DNA of 47,611 bases from assembly GCF_000423265.1 (NCBI RefSeq), contig NZ_AUHQ01000015.1:1-47611 (forward strand), read 5' to 3'. Every line of letters starts with the position of its first letter. The first letter of the stretch is position 1. Of this stretch, positions 17,000 to 25,150 are shown one piece after another. The notes under the pieces are model-generated. The model was not told the DNA's origin, did not search any database, and worked only from the letters and a program-made list of their open reading frames with translations. The position numbers and the translations under genes are program-made. Source of the stretch: Ligilactobacillus saerimneri DSM 16049. GTDB taxonomy: Bacteria > Bacillota > Bacilli > Lactobacillales > Lactobacillaceae.

Positions 17000-18064
17000 A
17001 TGGAGATTTGGCATCGGTTTGTCAATAATATCAAGTTACGCCGATTAGTAGTTTTGCTGGGATTAATTGGCGTTTTATACTTGGCGCGTGGGATGATGAC
17101 GATCATATTACTGACGTTCATCTTTTCCTTTTTAATTGTGCGGCTGATTAGAAAAATTCATCATTACGTGCATGTCCCCCCAGCATTGATTGTAGTAATC
17201 GTTTATCTGCTTTTGATCGGGTTGATTTATTTGGCCATTACGACCTATATTCCAACACTGGTCAAGGAATCAGAGACGCTAGTCAAATCATTGCTTGATT
17301 TTTACAATCATCCGCCCAAGGGGGCTAGTGATGTTTTGAATTACGTTTCGAATTTTGTTAGTACCTCGACAATTACGGAACAGATCAAACACGGACTTTC
17401 TTTGGTAGTGACATCTTTAACTAGTTTGGGAAGTATGGCCTTTGCTTTAGCGATGTCATTATTATTGAGTTTCTTTTTCAGTATTGAAGTTGATCAGATG
17501 CAAAGTATTAATCAGAGTTTCTTTAATAGTGAACATGCGTGGCTGTTTAAGGATATTGCTTTCTTTGCGCGCAAGTTTACCAATACGTTCGGAATTGTCT
17601 TAGAAGCACAATTTATCATTGCAATTGTTAATACGATTATTACTACTTTAGGTTTAATGATCATTAATATCCCCCAGCTATTCTCCTTAGCCTTGTTGAT
17701 TTTTGTGATGAGTATGGTGCCGGTAGCAGGGGTTATTATCTCGGCCATTCCAATGTGTTTGATTGCATATTCTGATGGAGGGTTGAGCGATGTGATCTAT
17801 ATCATCATCATGCTGACGGTTGTTCATGCATTGGAAGCATACATTCTCAATCCTAAGTTAATGTCGAGTAAGACAGACCTGCCGGTATTTTATACTTTTG
17901 TAGTGTTGCTAGTTTCAGAGCGTCTTTTTGGAATGTGGGGATTAATTGTCGGAATTCCAATTTTTACATTCTTCCTCGATATTCTTGGGGTAAAAATTAA
18001 TCATGGGAAAAGTCATAATGTTAAACAAAAACTACAAGAGAGGTTGAGTAAGAAAGATGAATAA
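17000..18064 (+). CDS. AI-2E (YdiK/TqsA-like) family permease
   Basis: 354 residues with about eight membrane helices: two close N-terminal helices (LVVLLGLIGVLYLARGMM, then TIILLTFIFSFLIVRLI), a cytosolic or external stretch around 80-130, and the C-terminal helix cluster with VPVAGVIISAIPMCLIA. HALEAYILNPKLMSSKTDLP is the family signature. Despite the name, only some members handle autoinducer-2; others are ion antiporters or exporters. AGGAGG precedes the ATG. Its last eight bases overlap the next gene, so the two are translationally coupled. Confidence 0.9.
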   Translation: MEIWHRFVNNIKLRRLVVLLGLIGVLYLARGMMTIILLTFIFSFLIVRLIRKIHHYVHVPPALIVVIVYLLLIGLIYLAITTYIPTLVKESETLVKSLLDFYNHPPKGASDVLNYVSNFVSTSTITEQIKHGLSLVVTSLTSLGSMAFALAMSLLLSFFFSIEVDQMQSINQSFFNSEHAWLFKDIAFFARKFTNTFGIVLEAQFIIAIVNTIITTLGLMIINIPQLFSLALLIFVMSMVPVAGVIISAIPMCLIAYSDGGLSDVIYIIIMLTVVHALEAYILNPKLMSSKTDLPVFYTFVVLLVSERLFGMWGLIVGIPIFTFFLDILGVKINHGKSHNVKQKLQERLSKKDE

Positions 18065-19256
18065 AGAAGAATTTATTGCTCAGTATGCAGTTGAACGTAA
18101 GCATACTAACTCAGCAAAGTGGGATGGGTTAGAAGCTACTTTTGGTAGGGATGACCTTTTACCGTTATGGGTAGCCGATACGGAGTTTAAGATTCCTCAA
18201 GCAGCACAAGATGCCTTAATTCAACGGGTGCATCACGGTGCCTTTGGGTACTCGCTGACACCAGATGAATATTATGATGCCTATTTTGCATGGCAGAAGG
18301 GTCGTTACCAAACTGAGCTACAAAAAGACTGGATGCGATTTGGCTTAGGGGTAGTGAATGCCCTGAGCACAATTGTACGGGCCCTAACTTTACCTGGGGA
18401 AAGTATCATGGTTCTTCAGCCTGTATATTATCCCTTTATGCGTGTGATCCAAGAAAATGATCGTCACTTGGTGGTTTCTAATTTACGTGCTGAAAACGAT
18501 ACTTATGTTATGGATATGGAAGATATTGCTAACAAAATGGACCAGCACCATGTTAAAATGTTGATCTTTTGCAGTCCTCACAACCCAGTAGGGAAGGTGT
18601 GGAGTGAACAGGAATTGACAACTCTCTTAGAACTATGTCGGGAAAAACAGGTACTAGTAGTTTCTGATGAGATTCATCATGACTTAATCGTAGGGGATAA
18701 GCCGTTTGTTTCAGCTTTGTCCATTGCCCAAGGGATTTATCGCGATAATACAGTAATGGTGGACTCGCCTTCCAAGACTTTCAATATGGCAGCATTATTA
18801 GGATCTAATATTGTTATTCCTAATCCACAGTTGCGGGAACGCTATGATAAGGAAGTACGCGAGTTATCCTTGCCATCTGCAACAGTGATGGCGCAGACGG
18901 CTGCGACGGCAGCTTACCGGGATGGAGCGTCATGGCTAGAAGGGCTGTTAGCTGTTATCAAAGACAATTACCTTTATGTTAAGGAATGCTTGCAAGCTGT
19001 AGATCCACAGATCAAGGTGGCAGATTTACAAGGAACCTATTTGGCATGGGTGGACCTCTCTTCGGTAGTTGCGCCAGAGCATCTAGAATACTTTATCAAG
19101 CATAAAGCTCATTTGGCAGTTGATTTTGGTGATTGGTTTGGCGAAGTTGGCAAGGGGCACATTCGTTTGAACTTGGCAACCACGCCAGCAATCGTGCATC
19201 AGGCAATGGATCAACTAGCGCAAGCAATTGTGGAAAATAAGGAAGTAACCCAATAA
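18057..19256 (+). CDS. MalY/PatB-type C-S beta-lyase
   Basis: 399 residues. The family motifs are KWDGLEATFGRDDLLPLWVADTEF (the first part is the typical R/K-x-x-x-x-S-x-K-W), FCSPHNPVGKVW, VVSDEIHHDLI and DSPSKTFNMAALLG with the PLP Lys. It is closer to classical MalY/PatB than the 7619 paralogue, which has DEAHGDL instead of DEIHHDL. Likely reaction: cystathionine or cysteine conjugate to thiol, pyruvate and ammonia. The ATG lies inside the end of the AI-2E gene. Confidence 0.9.
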   Translation: MNKEEFIAQYAVERKHTNSAKWDGLEATFGRDDLLPLWVADTEFKIPQAAQDALIQRVHHGAFGYSLTPDEYYDAYFAWQKGRYQTELQKDWMRFGLGVVNALSTIVRALTLPGESIMVLQPVYYPFMRVIQENDRHLVVSNLRAENDTYVMDMEDIANKMDQHHVKMLIFCSPHNPVGKVWSEQELTTLLELCREKQVLVVSDEIHHDLIVGDKPFVSALSIAQGIYRDNTVMVDSPSKTFNMAALLGSNIVIPNPQLRERYDKEVRELSLPSATVMAQTAATAAYRDGASWLEGLLAVIKDNYLYVKECLQAVDPQIKVADLQGTYLAWVDLSSVVAPEHLEYFIKHKAHLAVDFGDWFGEVGKGHIRLNLATTPAIVHQAMDQLAQAIVENKEVTQ

Positions 19257-19289
19257 TTTGGGGCTAATACTGTTAATTTTATGTGATTC

Positions 19290-19319
19290 AGTGTAAAATT
19301 AATCTGTAAGTTTTACACT
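19290..19319. repeat. perfect inverted repeat before gpmA
   Basis: AGTGTAAAA and TTTTACACT, 9-base arms and a 12-base spacer, 34 bases after the PatB stop and 33 before gpmA. AT-rich sequence but no clean T run follows the stem. It may be a weak terminator, or an operator over the gpmA promoter (TAAAAT inside the left arm). Confidence 0.5.
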
Positions 19320-19352
19320 AAATATTTTTTCAAAGAAAGAGGTATTTACTAA

Positions 19353-20039
19353 ATGGCTAAATTAGTATTTATCCGTCACGGTCAAAGTGAATGGAACTTG
19401 AAGAATCTTTTCACTGGTTGGGTTGATGTTAACCTTTCCGAACAAGGTGTTGAAGAAGCTAAGGCTGCTGGGCGCAAGCTTAAAGAAGCAGGGATTGAAT
19501 TTGATCAAGCTTACACTTCTGTTTTAACTCGTGCCATCAAGACTTTGCACTTTGCATTGGAAGAAAGTGGTCAACTCTGGGTTCCAGAAACTAAGACTTG
19601 GCGCTTGAATGAACGTCACTATGGTGCATTACAAGGCAAGAACAAGGCTGACGCTGCTGCTAAGTATGGTGACGAACAAGTTCACATTTGGCGTCGTTCT
19701 TACGATGTTTTACCACCATTATTGGATGCCAATGATGAAGGTTCTGCATTGAACGATCGTCGTTACGCTGACTTAGATCCACGGACTGTTCCAGCAGGTG
19801 AAAACTTGAAGGTTACCCTGGAACGGGTTATTCCATTCTGGCAAGATGAAATTGCTCCAAAGTTACGTGAAGGCAAGAACGTAATCATTGCTGCACACGG
19901 TAACTCCTTACGTGCTTTGACTAAGTACATTGAAAACATTTCTGATGAAGATATCATGAATGTTGAAATGGCTACTGGTCAGCCAGTTGTTTATGACTTG
20001 GACGAAAACTTGAACATCGTAAACAAGGAAAAGCTCTAA
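19353..20039 (+). CDS. gpmA: 2,3-bisphosphoglycerate-dependent phosphoglycerate mutase
   Basis: 228 residues, the bacterial dPGM length. Glycolytic interconversion of 3- and 2-phosphoglycerate in the cytosol. [20 protein letters not shown] holds the phospho-His, [10 protein letters not shown] and [16 protein letters not shown] the substrate residues (Arg, Glu, His), and [10 protein letters not shown] the second His. Codon use is strongly biased (GGT, GAA, AAG, CGT), as in highly expressed genes. Own unit with a strong terminator. Confidence 0.97.
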   Translation: MAKLVFIRHGQSEWNLKNLFTGWVDVNLSEQGVEEAKAAGRKLKEAGIEFDQAYTSVLTRAIKTLHFALEESGQLWVPETKTWRLNERHYGALQGKNKADAAAKYGDEQVHIWRRSYDVLPPLLDANDEGSALNDRRYADLDPRTVPAGENLKVTLERVIPFWQDEIAPKLREGKNVIIAAHGNSLRALTKYIENISDEDIMNVEMATGQPVVYDLDENLNIVNKEKL

Positions 20040-20060
20040 TAAGCTAAGAATATTTAGGAC

Positions 20061-20092
20061 AAGAGACTGGAATTTATCCAGTCTCTTTTTTA
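20061..20092 (+). terminator. terminator of gpmA
   Basis: AAGAGACTGGA/TCCAGTCTCTT with a 5-base loop and T tail. The following gap to 20433 is AT-rich, with several TATAAT-like blocks near 20230-20265 and no gene that I can support. Confidence 0.9.
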
Positions 20093-20433
20093 ATATTTCG
20101 GACTTTAATGCTTTTCTGAAATTGGCGTTGTCTTCATCAGAAATATGTTTAGTAACGATAATATTTAATTTTTAGTTTTATGAAAAACCACCTAAATATT
20201 TACTTTATACAATAAAAGCATTTTGCTGACTAATGAGTGATAATACCTATATAATAGCTATACTGGGGGATATACAGAAGGAAAGTTCTACGTAACACAA
20301 TAAAAAATTATTGAATAAATATTTAATGTTAATTGAAGAAATTAACTGCATTTTTACTAGACTTAATTTGGATACAATTATTTTATTTAATTAATGCATC
20401 TTTCATTTTTGTGAATAACGAGGAGGAAGACAA

Positions 20434-21718
20434 ATGTTATCTAGCAAAAATCGTCAGGAATATAAACAAAAGTATGGTGATAAGAAGCAGCGTTATTCTA
20501 TTCATCGGGTTGGTTTAGTAACTGCATCGGTATTAGTCGGGGCGGTCTTTTCAGGAATGAATGGTAAGGCTCATGCTGACACAATCGCCACAACTACAAC
20601 GGTTCATGAAAATAACACTACGGATGTTGTGGCAACCAATGATCTGCAGGAAGATACTGTTAAATTACATTCAACAGTTACTGCGCCAACAGCAAAAACA
20701 GAACCAGTAGAAGAAAATACTACGGTTGAAACAGCACAAGAAAATAATAGTGATCAGTTGGCAAAACAAGACACTACTCCAGAAACTGGAGTAGAGCCAG
20801 TGCAGCCAGAAGCTGACAAACATGATCAGAAGCAACCTGCTGTGGCCAAGGATACCAATACTGTGACAACAGCACCAACTGTTTGGATCGAGACGGAAAG
20901 TATACCCAGAACTTTGCTACGGCTGACTATACTGCTAACTATTCACAGACTGATGTGCAAAAATATGGGGCAAATTTACACCCAGATGAAGTTACGACGA
21001 ACTTGAATACAGTTCCGGATGCTAATAAAGCATTTGATGCCGAAACAAAGGCGGACAAACATATTAAGGAAATCATCTGGAAGGATGCCGACAGTATCGA
21101 CACTAGCCTGGAAGCAACTACCAAGGACCCAGTAGCTTATAAGGCGGTAGTAACTTTCAACGATGGGACAACGGTTGAGATTGATGTCCCAGTAAAGGTA
21201 GTGGACAACCGGACAGATGCTGAGAAGAACAATCCAGACATAACAACAAGTGTGACTGTAACTCAGGGTAAAGATGTTAATCCAGAAGATCTGATCAAGA
21301 ACCGTGAGCAATTACCTGATGATGTAACTATTGGTTGGACGGTTGCACCGGATACTGATCAAGTTGGAAAAACTACGGGTATAATGACGATTAATTATCC
21401 GGATGGTTCGCAGCAAGGAATAACCATCACAATCACTGTACTTCCAAAAGAAAAACAAGTAGCACCTGATAAGGATGGAGTTACAGAAACAACGAATAAA
21501 GAAGTAGTGGACGCAAGCGTGTCAAGCGCTAAAGTGACGCCAACTGCAGTAACCAAGAAGGCGCCAGCAACTGCTAAAGAAGAGGCTCAGACCACTCCAA
21601 CTAAGAGCTTGCTCAAACAGGTGATGCGACCCCAACCAATGCCGGTCTAGTTGGTGTAGTATTAACAGCACTTGGACTGGTAGGGCTAAGTGGTGCTCAA
21701 AGAAGAAAGAATAATTAA
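20434..21718 (+). pseudogene. YSIRK-type, LPXTG-anchored surface protein broken by two frameshifts
   Basis: The start lies behind GAGGAGG. The YSIRK-type signal reads RYSIHRVGLVTASVLVGA then KAHAD (cleavage near residue 50), and a Thr/Glu/Gln-rich region follows. Frame is lost near 20880: GTTTGGATC probably was GTTTTGGATC. The next frame carries two Rib/alpha-like domains (VAYKAVVTFNDGTTVEIDVPVKV and VGKTTGIMTINYPDGSQQG). Frame is lost again at 21611-21613, where TTGCTCAAACAGG lacks one C of TTGCCTCAAACAGG (LPQTG). The sorting tail GDATPTNAGLVGVV...GAQRRKNN ends at 21718. Restoring both bases gives 1287 nt, exactly 428 codons plus stop. Real decay, phase variation or sequencing error are all possible. 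Confidence 0.85.
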
Positions 21719-21778
21719 TTAGACCATATTGCTACACTAAGTAGCACATAATGAAGATGTTTTTATAAGTTGAGCACA

Positions 21779-21815
21779 AAAAAGAGATCTGGTAAGTAAT
21801 GCCAGATCTCTTTTT
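21779..21815. terminator. bidirectional terminator
   Basis: AAAAGAGATCTGG/CCAGATCTCTTTT, 13-base perfect arms with a 9-base loop, between the surface-protein pseudogene and pckA. Confidence 0.9.
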
Positions 21816-21826
21816 GTTATATAAGC

Positions 21827-23476
21827 TTAAACGTTAGCAATTAAGCTCATCAGTGTTTCTTTGATTTCACTCGGTAGATTTTCATGCGGGTGGTTAGCTG
21901 CATAATCTTGGAGCCATTGGAGACGAATCTCTAGCCGTGTTTTAAGGCGGTGGCAGTAGTCTTGATTAGTAAAGTCCACTGGATAGTCCGTTAAAGGCAA
22001 GTAACTAATATGTGGGAGATTACCAAAAGGACGCCATAGGTCTGTTTTTTGATCAGCAATAATATCCTCTAAAATACCCAAAGTGACTTTCTTAGGGATA
22101 TCCTGTCCGCCAAAAGCGTCTGTATTGACAATATAGCAATTAACTTGATGATTAGTGAATAACTCCTTGAAGTCATGATAGTCCTCAGATAGAGGATAAG
22201 CCCTAAATGGGTTAGCAAATGGCTCAATCACTAGAGCATCACGACTAGCGGGGTCAACATTTTCAGCACTCGAACGCTTAGTGGCTAAAGTGATACCGAA
22301 CGTGGTTGCGGTAATCGGGTCATCCAATCGGAGTACAGGAGGGAGACTATCATCTTTCATGATCCAAAAAATATCGGTGATAGGAGCACTTTCCTTGTCC
22401 ACTCGGTTAGTTGACGCGTACCGGGATTTAATAGTGCGGCCATTACCGTTTCGTAAGTCTTCAGTTACTAGTGTTTTTTGGCCATTCGCATCTAGTGTAA
22501 CTCCGACATTCATCACTGTTGTAAAATATTCAGCTTCTTTGCTGCCCGGTAGATAATCATTAGTCTTATCAAAGTATGCGGGTTCTAAAGCGACTGAACT
22601 GCCGTCTTCACGACTAATGACGAAAGCATCATCATGCAGAACAGTGATAGCGAATTTGCCATCGTGCTTAGCATGCGTCAAAGAAGACTTGCCGGAACCT
22701 GATAAGCCGTAAAAGGCAAGTACTTTATCAGCTTTATTGCTGAAATGAATAGCTTTTTCGCCCCCATGAGAAGCGGTATATCCATTGCGGTGAGCAGTGG
22801 CCCAGGCCAAAGTGAGTGTCGTTTTCTTTAACTCTCCAAAGTACCGTAAACCTAAGACAGCAGCTGCATTGTGATCAGCGTCTATGATTACTAATCCCTG
22901 GGGATAACGGTCATCATGCCATTCCGGATCGCAATACAGGTAGATATCACCTTCGTTATATGGAACTGAACGTTGATAACGTCGAGTGTATTCTGCTGTT
23001 ACTGCTTGGAAATTCAAAAGATAAGAAAGAAGGTTGAATTCATATCCGCTAGGTAGTAGCAGATGGCTTTTTAGCATGAAGTCTTCATCTAAGCCAACCA
23101 TCACGCTGGTTTTGAAAAAACTGCGCTGATGGTTATTGTAAATTGCCTCCCGCAAAATAGCATTAAGAGCAGCTGGGTTCTCTGCGGGATTATTGATAAA
23201 ATGCCGAGCAGCCGCTGTCCGGCCTACAATTGCCCCGTGGTTATCAACTAGCATCTTGGCGTGAGGGGGGAGACCTAGTTCATCAGTATGTAAAATCGGT
23301 TGGTCGGTTACGATTACCTTAGGGCTTTGAGCAGCTAAGGTATACGCATCGGCCACGGTAGTAACTTCTCGAACGTTATTACCATAGAAGGCTGTTTCAA
23401 TGGTCGTCCGGGTTGCCGAGAAAATCTTATTAGCACGCGTAATGTCACTTAACGCAAACTTTGTTTTAGTGGCCAT
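21827..23476 (-). CDS. pckA: phosphoenolpyruvate carboxykinase (ATP-type)
   Basis: 549 residues. It converts oxaloacetate plus ATP to PEP plus CO2, or the reverse anaplerotic direction in some fermenters. The P-loop is FYGLSGSGKSSL, ITVLHDDAFVIS is the kinase-2/metal block, LRYFGELKKTTLT carries the metal-binding Lys, and IKSRYASTNRVDK the substrate Arg. The overall form diverges from the E. coli enzyme (DDAF in place of DDEHGW), as in lactobacillar homologues. I start at 23476 because AAAGGAG lies nine bases upstream; an earlier frame start adds nine hydrophobic residues without a site. It is alone in its unit, under a palindromic operator. Confidence 0.88.
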   Translation of the reverse strand: MATKTKFALSDITRANKIFSATRTTIETAFYGNNVREVTTVADAYTLAAQSPKVIVTDQPILHTDELGLPPHAKMLVDNHGAIVGRTAAARHFINNPAENPAALNAILREAIYNNHQRSFFKTSVMVGLDEDFMLKSHLLLPSGYEFNLLSYLLNFQAVTAEYTRRYQRSVPYNEGDIYLYCDPEWHDDRYPQGLVIIDADHNAAAVLGLRYFGELKKTTLTLAWATAHRNGYTASHGGEKAIHFSNKADKVLAFYGLSGSGKSSLTHAKHDGKFAITVLHDDAFVISREDGSSVALEPAYFDKTNDYLPGSKEAEYFTTVMNVGVTLDANGQKTLVTEDLRNGNGRTIKSRYASTNRVDKESAPITDIFWIMKDDSLPPVLRLDDPITATTFGITLATKRSSAENVDPASRDALVIEPFANPFRAYPLSEDYHDFKELFTNHQVNCYIVNTDAFGGQDIPKKVTLGILEDIIADQKTDLWRPFGNLPHISYLPLTDYPVDFTNQDYCHRLKTRLEIRLQWLQDYAANHPHENLPSEIKETLMSLIANV

Positions 23477-23510
23477 AAAAATCACTCCTTTAAGTAAAAG
23501 CAACTATCAA

Positions 23511-23537
23511 GTAAGCGGTTGCTTACCTACTATTATA
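23511..23537 (-). promoter_or_regulatory. pckA promoter with palindromic (cre-like) operator
   Basis: TATAAT on the minus strand (23532-23537) is followed five bases later by the perfect palindrome GTAAGCggttGCTTAC (23511-23526), so the site covers the start of transcription. It contains AAGCGG, near the cre core, matching TGNAARCGNNNNCA at 8 of 10 fixed positions. Repression by CcpA or another dimeric regulator is inferred. Confidence 0.6.
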
Positions 23538-23577
23538 GCAAAAATTAGTGATGTCTATGAGAGATAAAACATAATTT

Positions 23578-23618
23578 AACGCTTAATCCAGCGAAAAATA
23601 GTTCGCTTTTTAAGCGTT
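23578..23618. repeat. nested inverted repeat upstream of the purine operon
   Basis: AACGCTTAA/TTAAGCGTT outer arms and AGCGAA/TTCGCT inner arms. It lies between the divergent pckA and permease genes, upstream of both promoters, with TTTATT after it on the plus strand. It could stop antisense read-through or bind a regulator. Confidence 0.5.
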
Positions 23619-23662
23619 TTATTAACCTTCGTCACTAACTTTATTAAAAATAAATGGTTTTT

Positions 23663-23705
23663 ACGAACATTAATGGTTGACGATCATTTTTTTGTATGAC
23701 ATAAT
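23663..23705 (+). promoter_or_regulatory. promoter of the adenine permease/deaminase operon with PurBox-like element
   Basis: TTGACG (23677-23682), 17 bases, CATAAT (23700-23705). ACGAACATT (23663-23671), directly upstream of the -35, resembles the PurBox CCGAAC half-site of Firmicute PurR. The promoter is clear; the PurR site has two mismatches and is tentative. Confidence 0.6.
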
Positions 23706-23746
23706 CACAGTGTAATAATTATTGATCACACGGAGGTATTTATCGT

Positions 23747-25093
23747 ATGAATTCTGAAATGAGTTCAAAGTCGGGCGTTACTGGCTGGTTAGATCGTGTT
23801 TTCCATCTTTCGGAAAATAACACCAGCGTTAAGCGTGAATTTTTAGCGGGGCTGACAACATTCGTTGCTATGGCCTATATTTTATTCGTTAACCCTAGTG
23901 TTTTAGGGGATGCAGGAATGGATAGGGGGGCAGTTTTCACTGCTACTGCCTTATCTGCTATTCTTGGTTGTTTATTGATGGGCTTTTTAGCAAACTATCC
24001 CATTGCAATTGCACCAGGTTTAGGTGACAATGCATTCTTTACTTACTCAGTTGTTTTGGCTATGGGGATTCCATGGCAAAAGGCAATGGCTGGGGTGTTC
24101 ATTGCTTCCGTTCTGTTTACTTTAGTATCTTTCTTCAAGATTCGTGAAATTATCATTGATGCGATTCCGCAAGACCTCAAGTATGCGATGGCAGCCGGGA
24201 TCGGGATTTTCATCGCATTCGTTGGTTTACAAGGTGGGGGTTTGATCGTTGCTGACAAGTCATCTTTGGTTTCTATCGGTTCCTTCACTGTTCCAACTAC
24301 TTGGTTGACAATTTTCGGGGTTTTCTTCATTGGGATTTTGATGGCTAAGAAGGTTCCAGGTTCAATCTTTTATGGGTTAGTTGCAACTACATTACTTGGT
24401 TTGGCAACAGGTTTGATCAAGATGCCAACGCACATTATCTCCACTGTTCCAAGTATGAAGCCAACTTTCGGTGTTGGGTTAGAACATCTGTCTGTTCTCT
24501 CTAGTCCACAAATGTGGGCCGTTGTCCTGATCTTCTTCTTAGTTGCTTTCTTCGATACTGCCGGAACTTTGATCGGTTTGGCACAACAAGCTGGGATCAT
24601 GAAGGATGGCAAGATGCCACGGATCGGTCGCGCTTTGATGGCTGACTCCCTGTCCATGCTTGGTGGGGCTGTCATGGGGACTACACCAACAGCTGCTTAC
24701 GTTGAGTCTTCAGCCGGGATTGCTATCGGTGGTAAGACTGGTTTAACAGCAGTGGTAACGGGGATCCTGTTTGGGTTCAGTATGATTTTCTCCCCATTGC
24801 TGACAGTGGTTACTTCCCAAGTAACAGCACCAGCACTGATCGTTGTAGGTGTATTAATGGTTTCTGCTTTACGTGATATCCAATGGGATAAGTTCGAAGT
24901 AGCATTGCCTGCTTTCTTGGTAGTTATCGGGATGCCATTAACTTACAACATTTCTTACGGAATTGCCTTTGGGTTCTTGACTTACCCAATCATGATGGTG
25001 GCAGCAGGTCGGCGGAAGGATGTCAATCCGATTATGTGGATTCTCTTCCTGCTCTTTATCCTTCTGTTATATGTATTGAACATTTTGCACTAA
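23747..25093 (+). CDS. NCS2/AzgA-type purine permease
   Basis: 448 residues, about 12-14 membrane helices. The start of the core, REFLAGLTTFVAMAYILFVNP, is the AzgA signature; the middle has LLMGFLANYPIAIAPGLGDNAFF, and FFDTAGTLIGLAQQAG and GTTPTAAYVESSAGIA are the conserved substrate-site blocks. AzgA proteins (B. subtilis PbuG and PbuO) take up hypoxanthine, guanine or adenine. The adenine deaminase 57 bases downstream makes adenine or hypoxanthine the likely cargo. Start behind CGGAGG. Confidence 0.93.
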   Translation: MNSEMSSKSGVTGWLDRVFHLSENNTSVKREFLAGLTTFVAMAYILFVNPSVLGDAGMDRGAVFTATALSAILGCLLMGFLANYPIAIAPGLGDNAFFTYSVVLAMGIPWQKAMAGVFIASVLFTLVSFFKIREIIIDAIPQDLKYAMAAGIGIFIAFVGLQGGGLIVADKSSLVSIGSFTVPTTWLTIFGVFFIGILMAKKVPGSIFYGLVATTLLGLATGLIKMPTHIISTVPSMKPTFGVGLEHLSVLSSPQMWAVVLIFFLVAFFDTAGTLIGLAQQAGIMKDGKMPRIGRALMADSLSMLGGAVMGTTPTAAYVESSAGIAIGGKTGLTAVVTGILFGFSMIFSPLLTVVTSQVTAPALIVVGVLMVSALRDIQWDKFEVALPAFLVVIGMPLTYNISYGIAFGFLTYPIMMVAAGRRKDVNPIMWILFLLFILLLYVLNILH

Positions 25094-25150
25094 ACAATAA
25101 TTTAGATTTTAACTATTACTGACTGTAACCTTGATCAAAGGAGAATCGGA

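Noticed and set aside
23578-23618. Purine riboswitch in front of the permease
   Set aside because: The hairpin lies upstream of the promoter, so it is not in the leader, and the conserved three-way junction bases are not seen.
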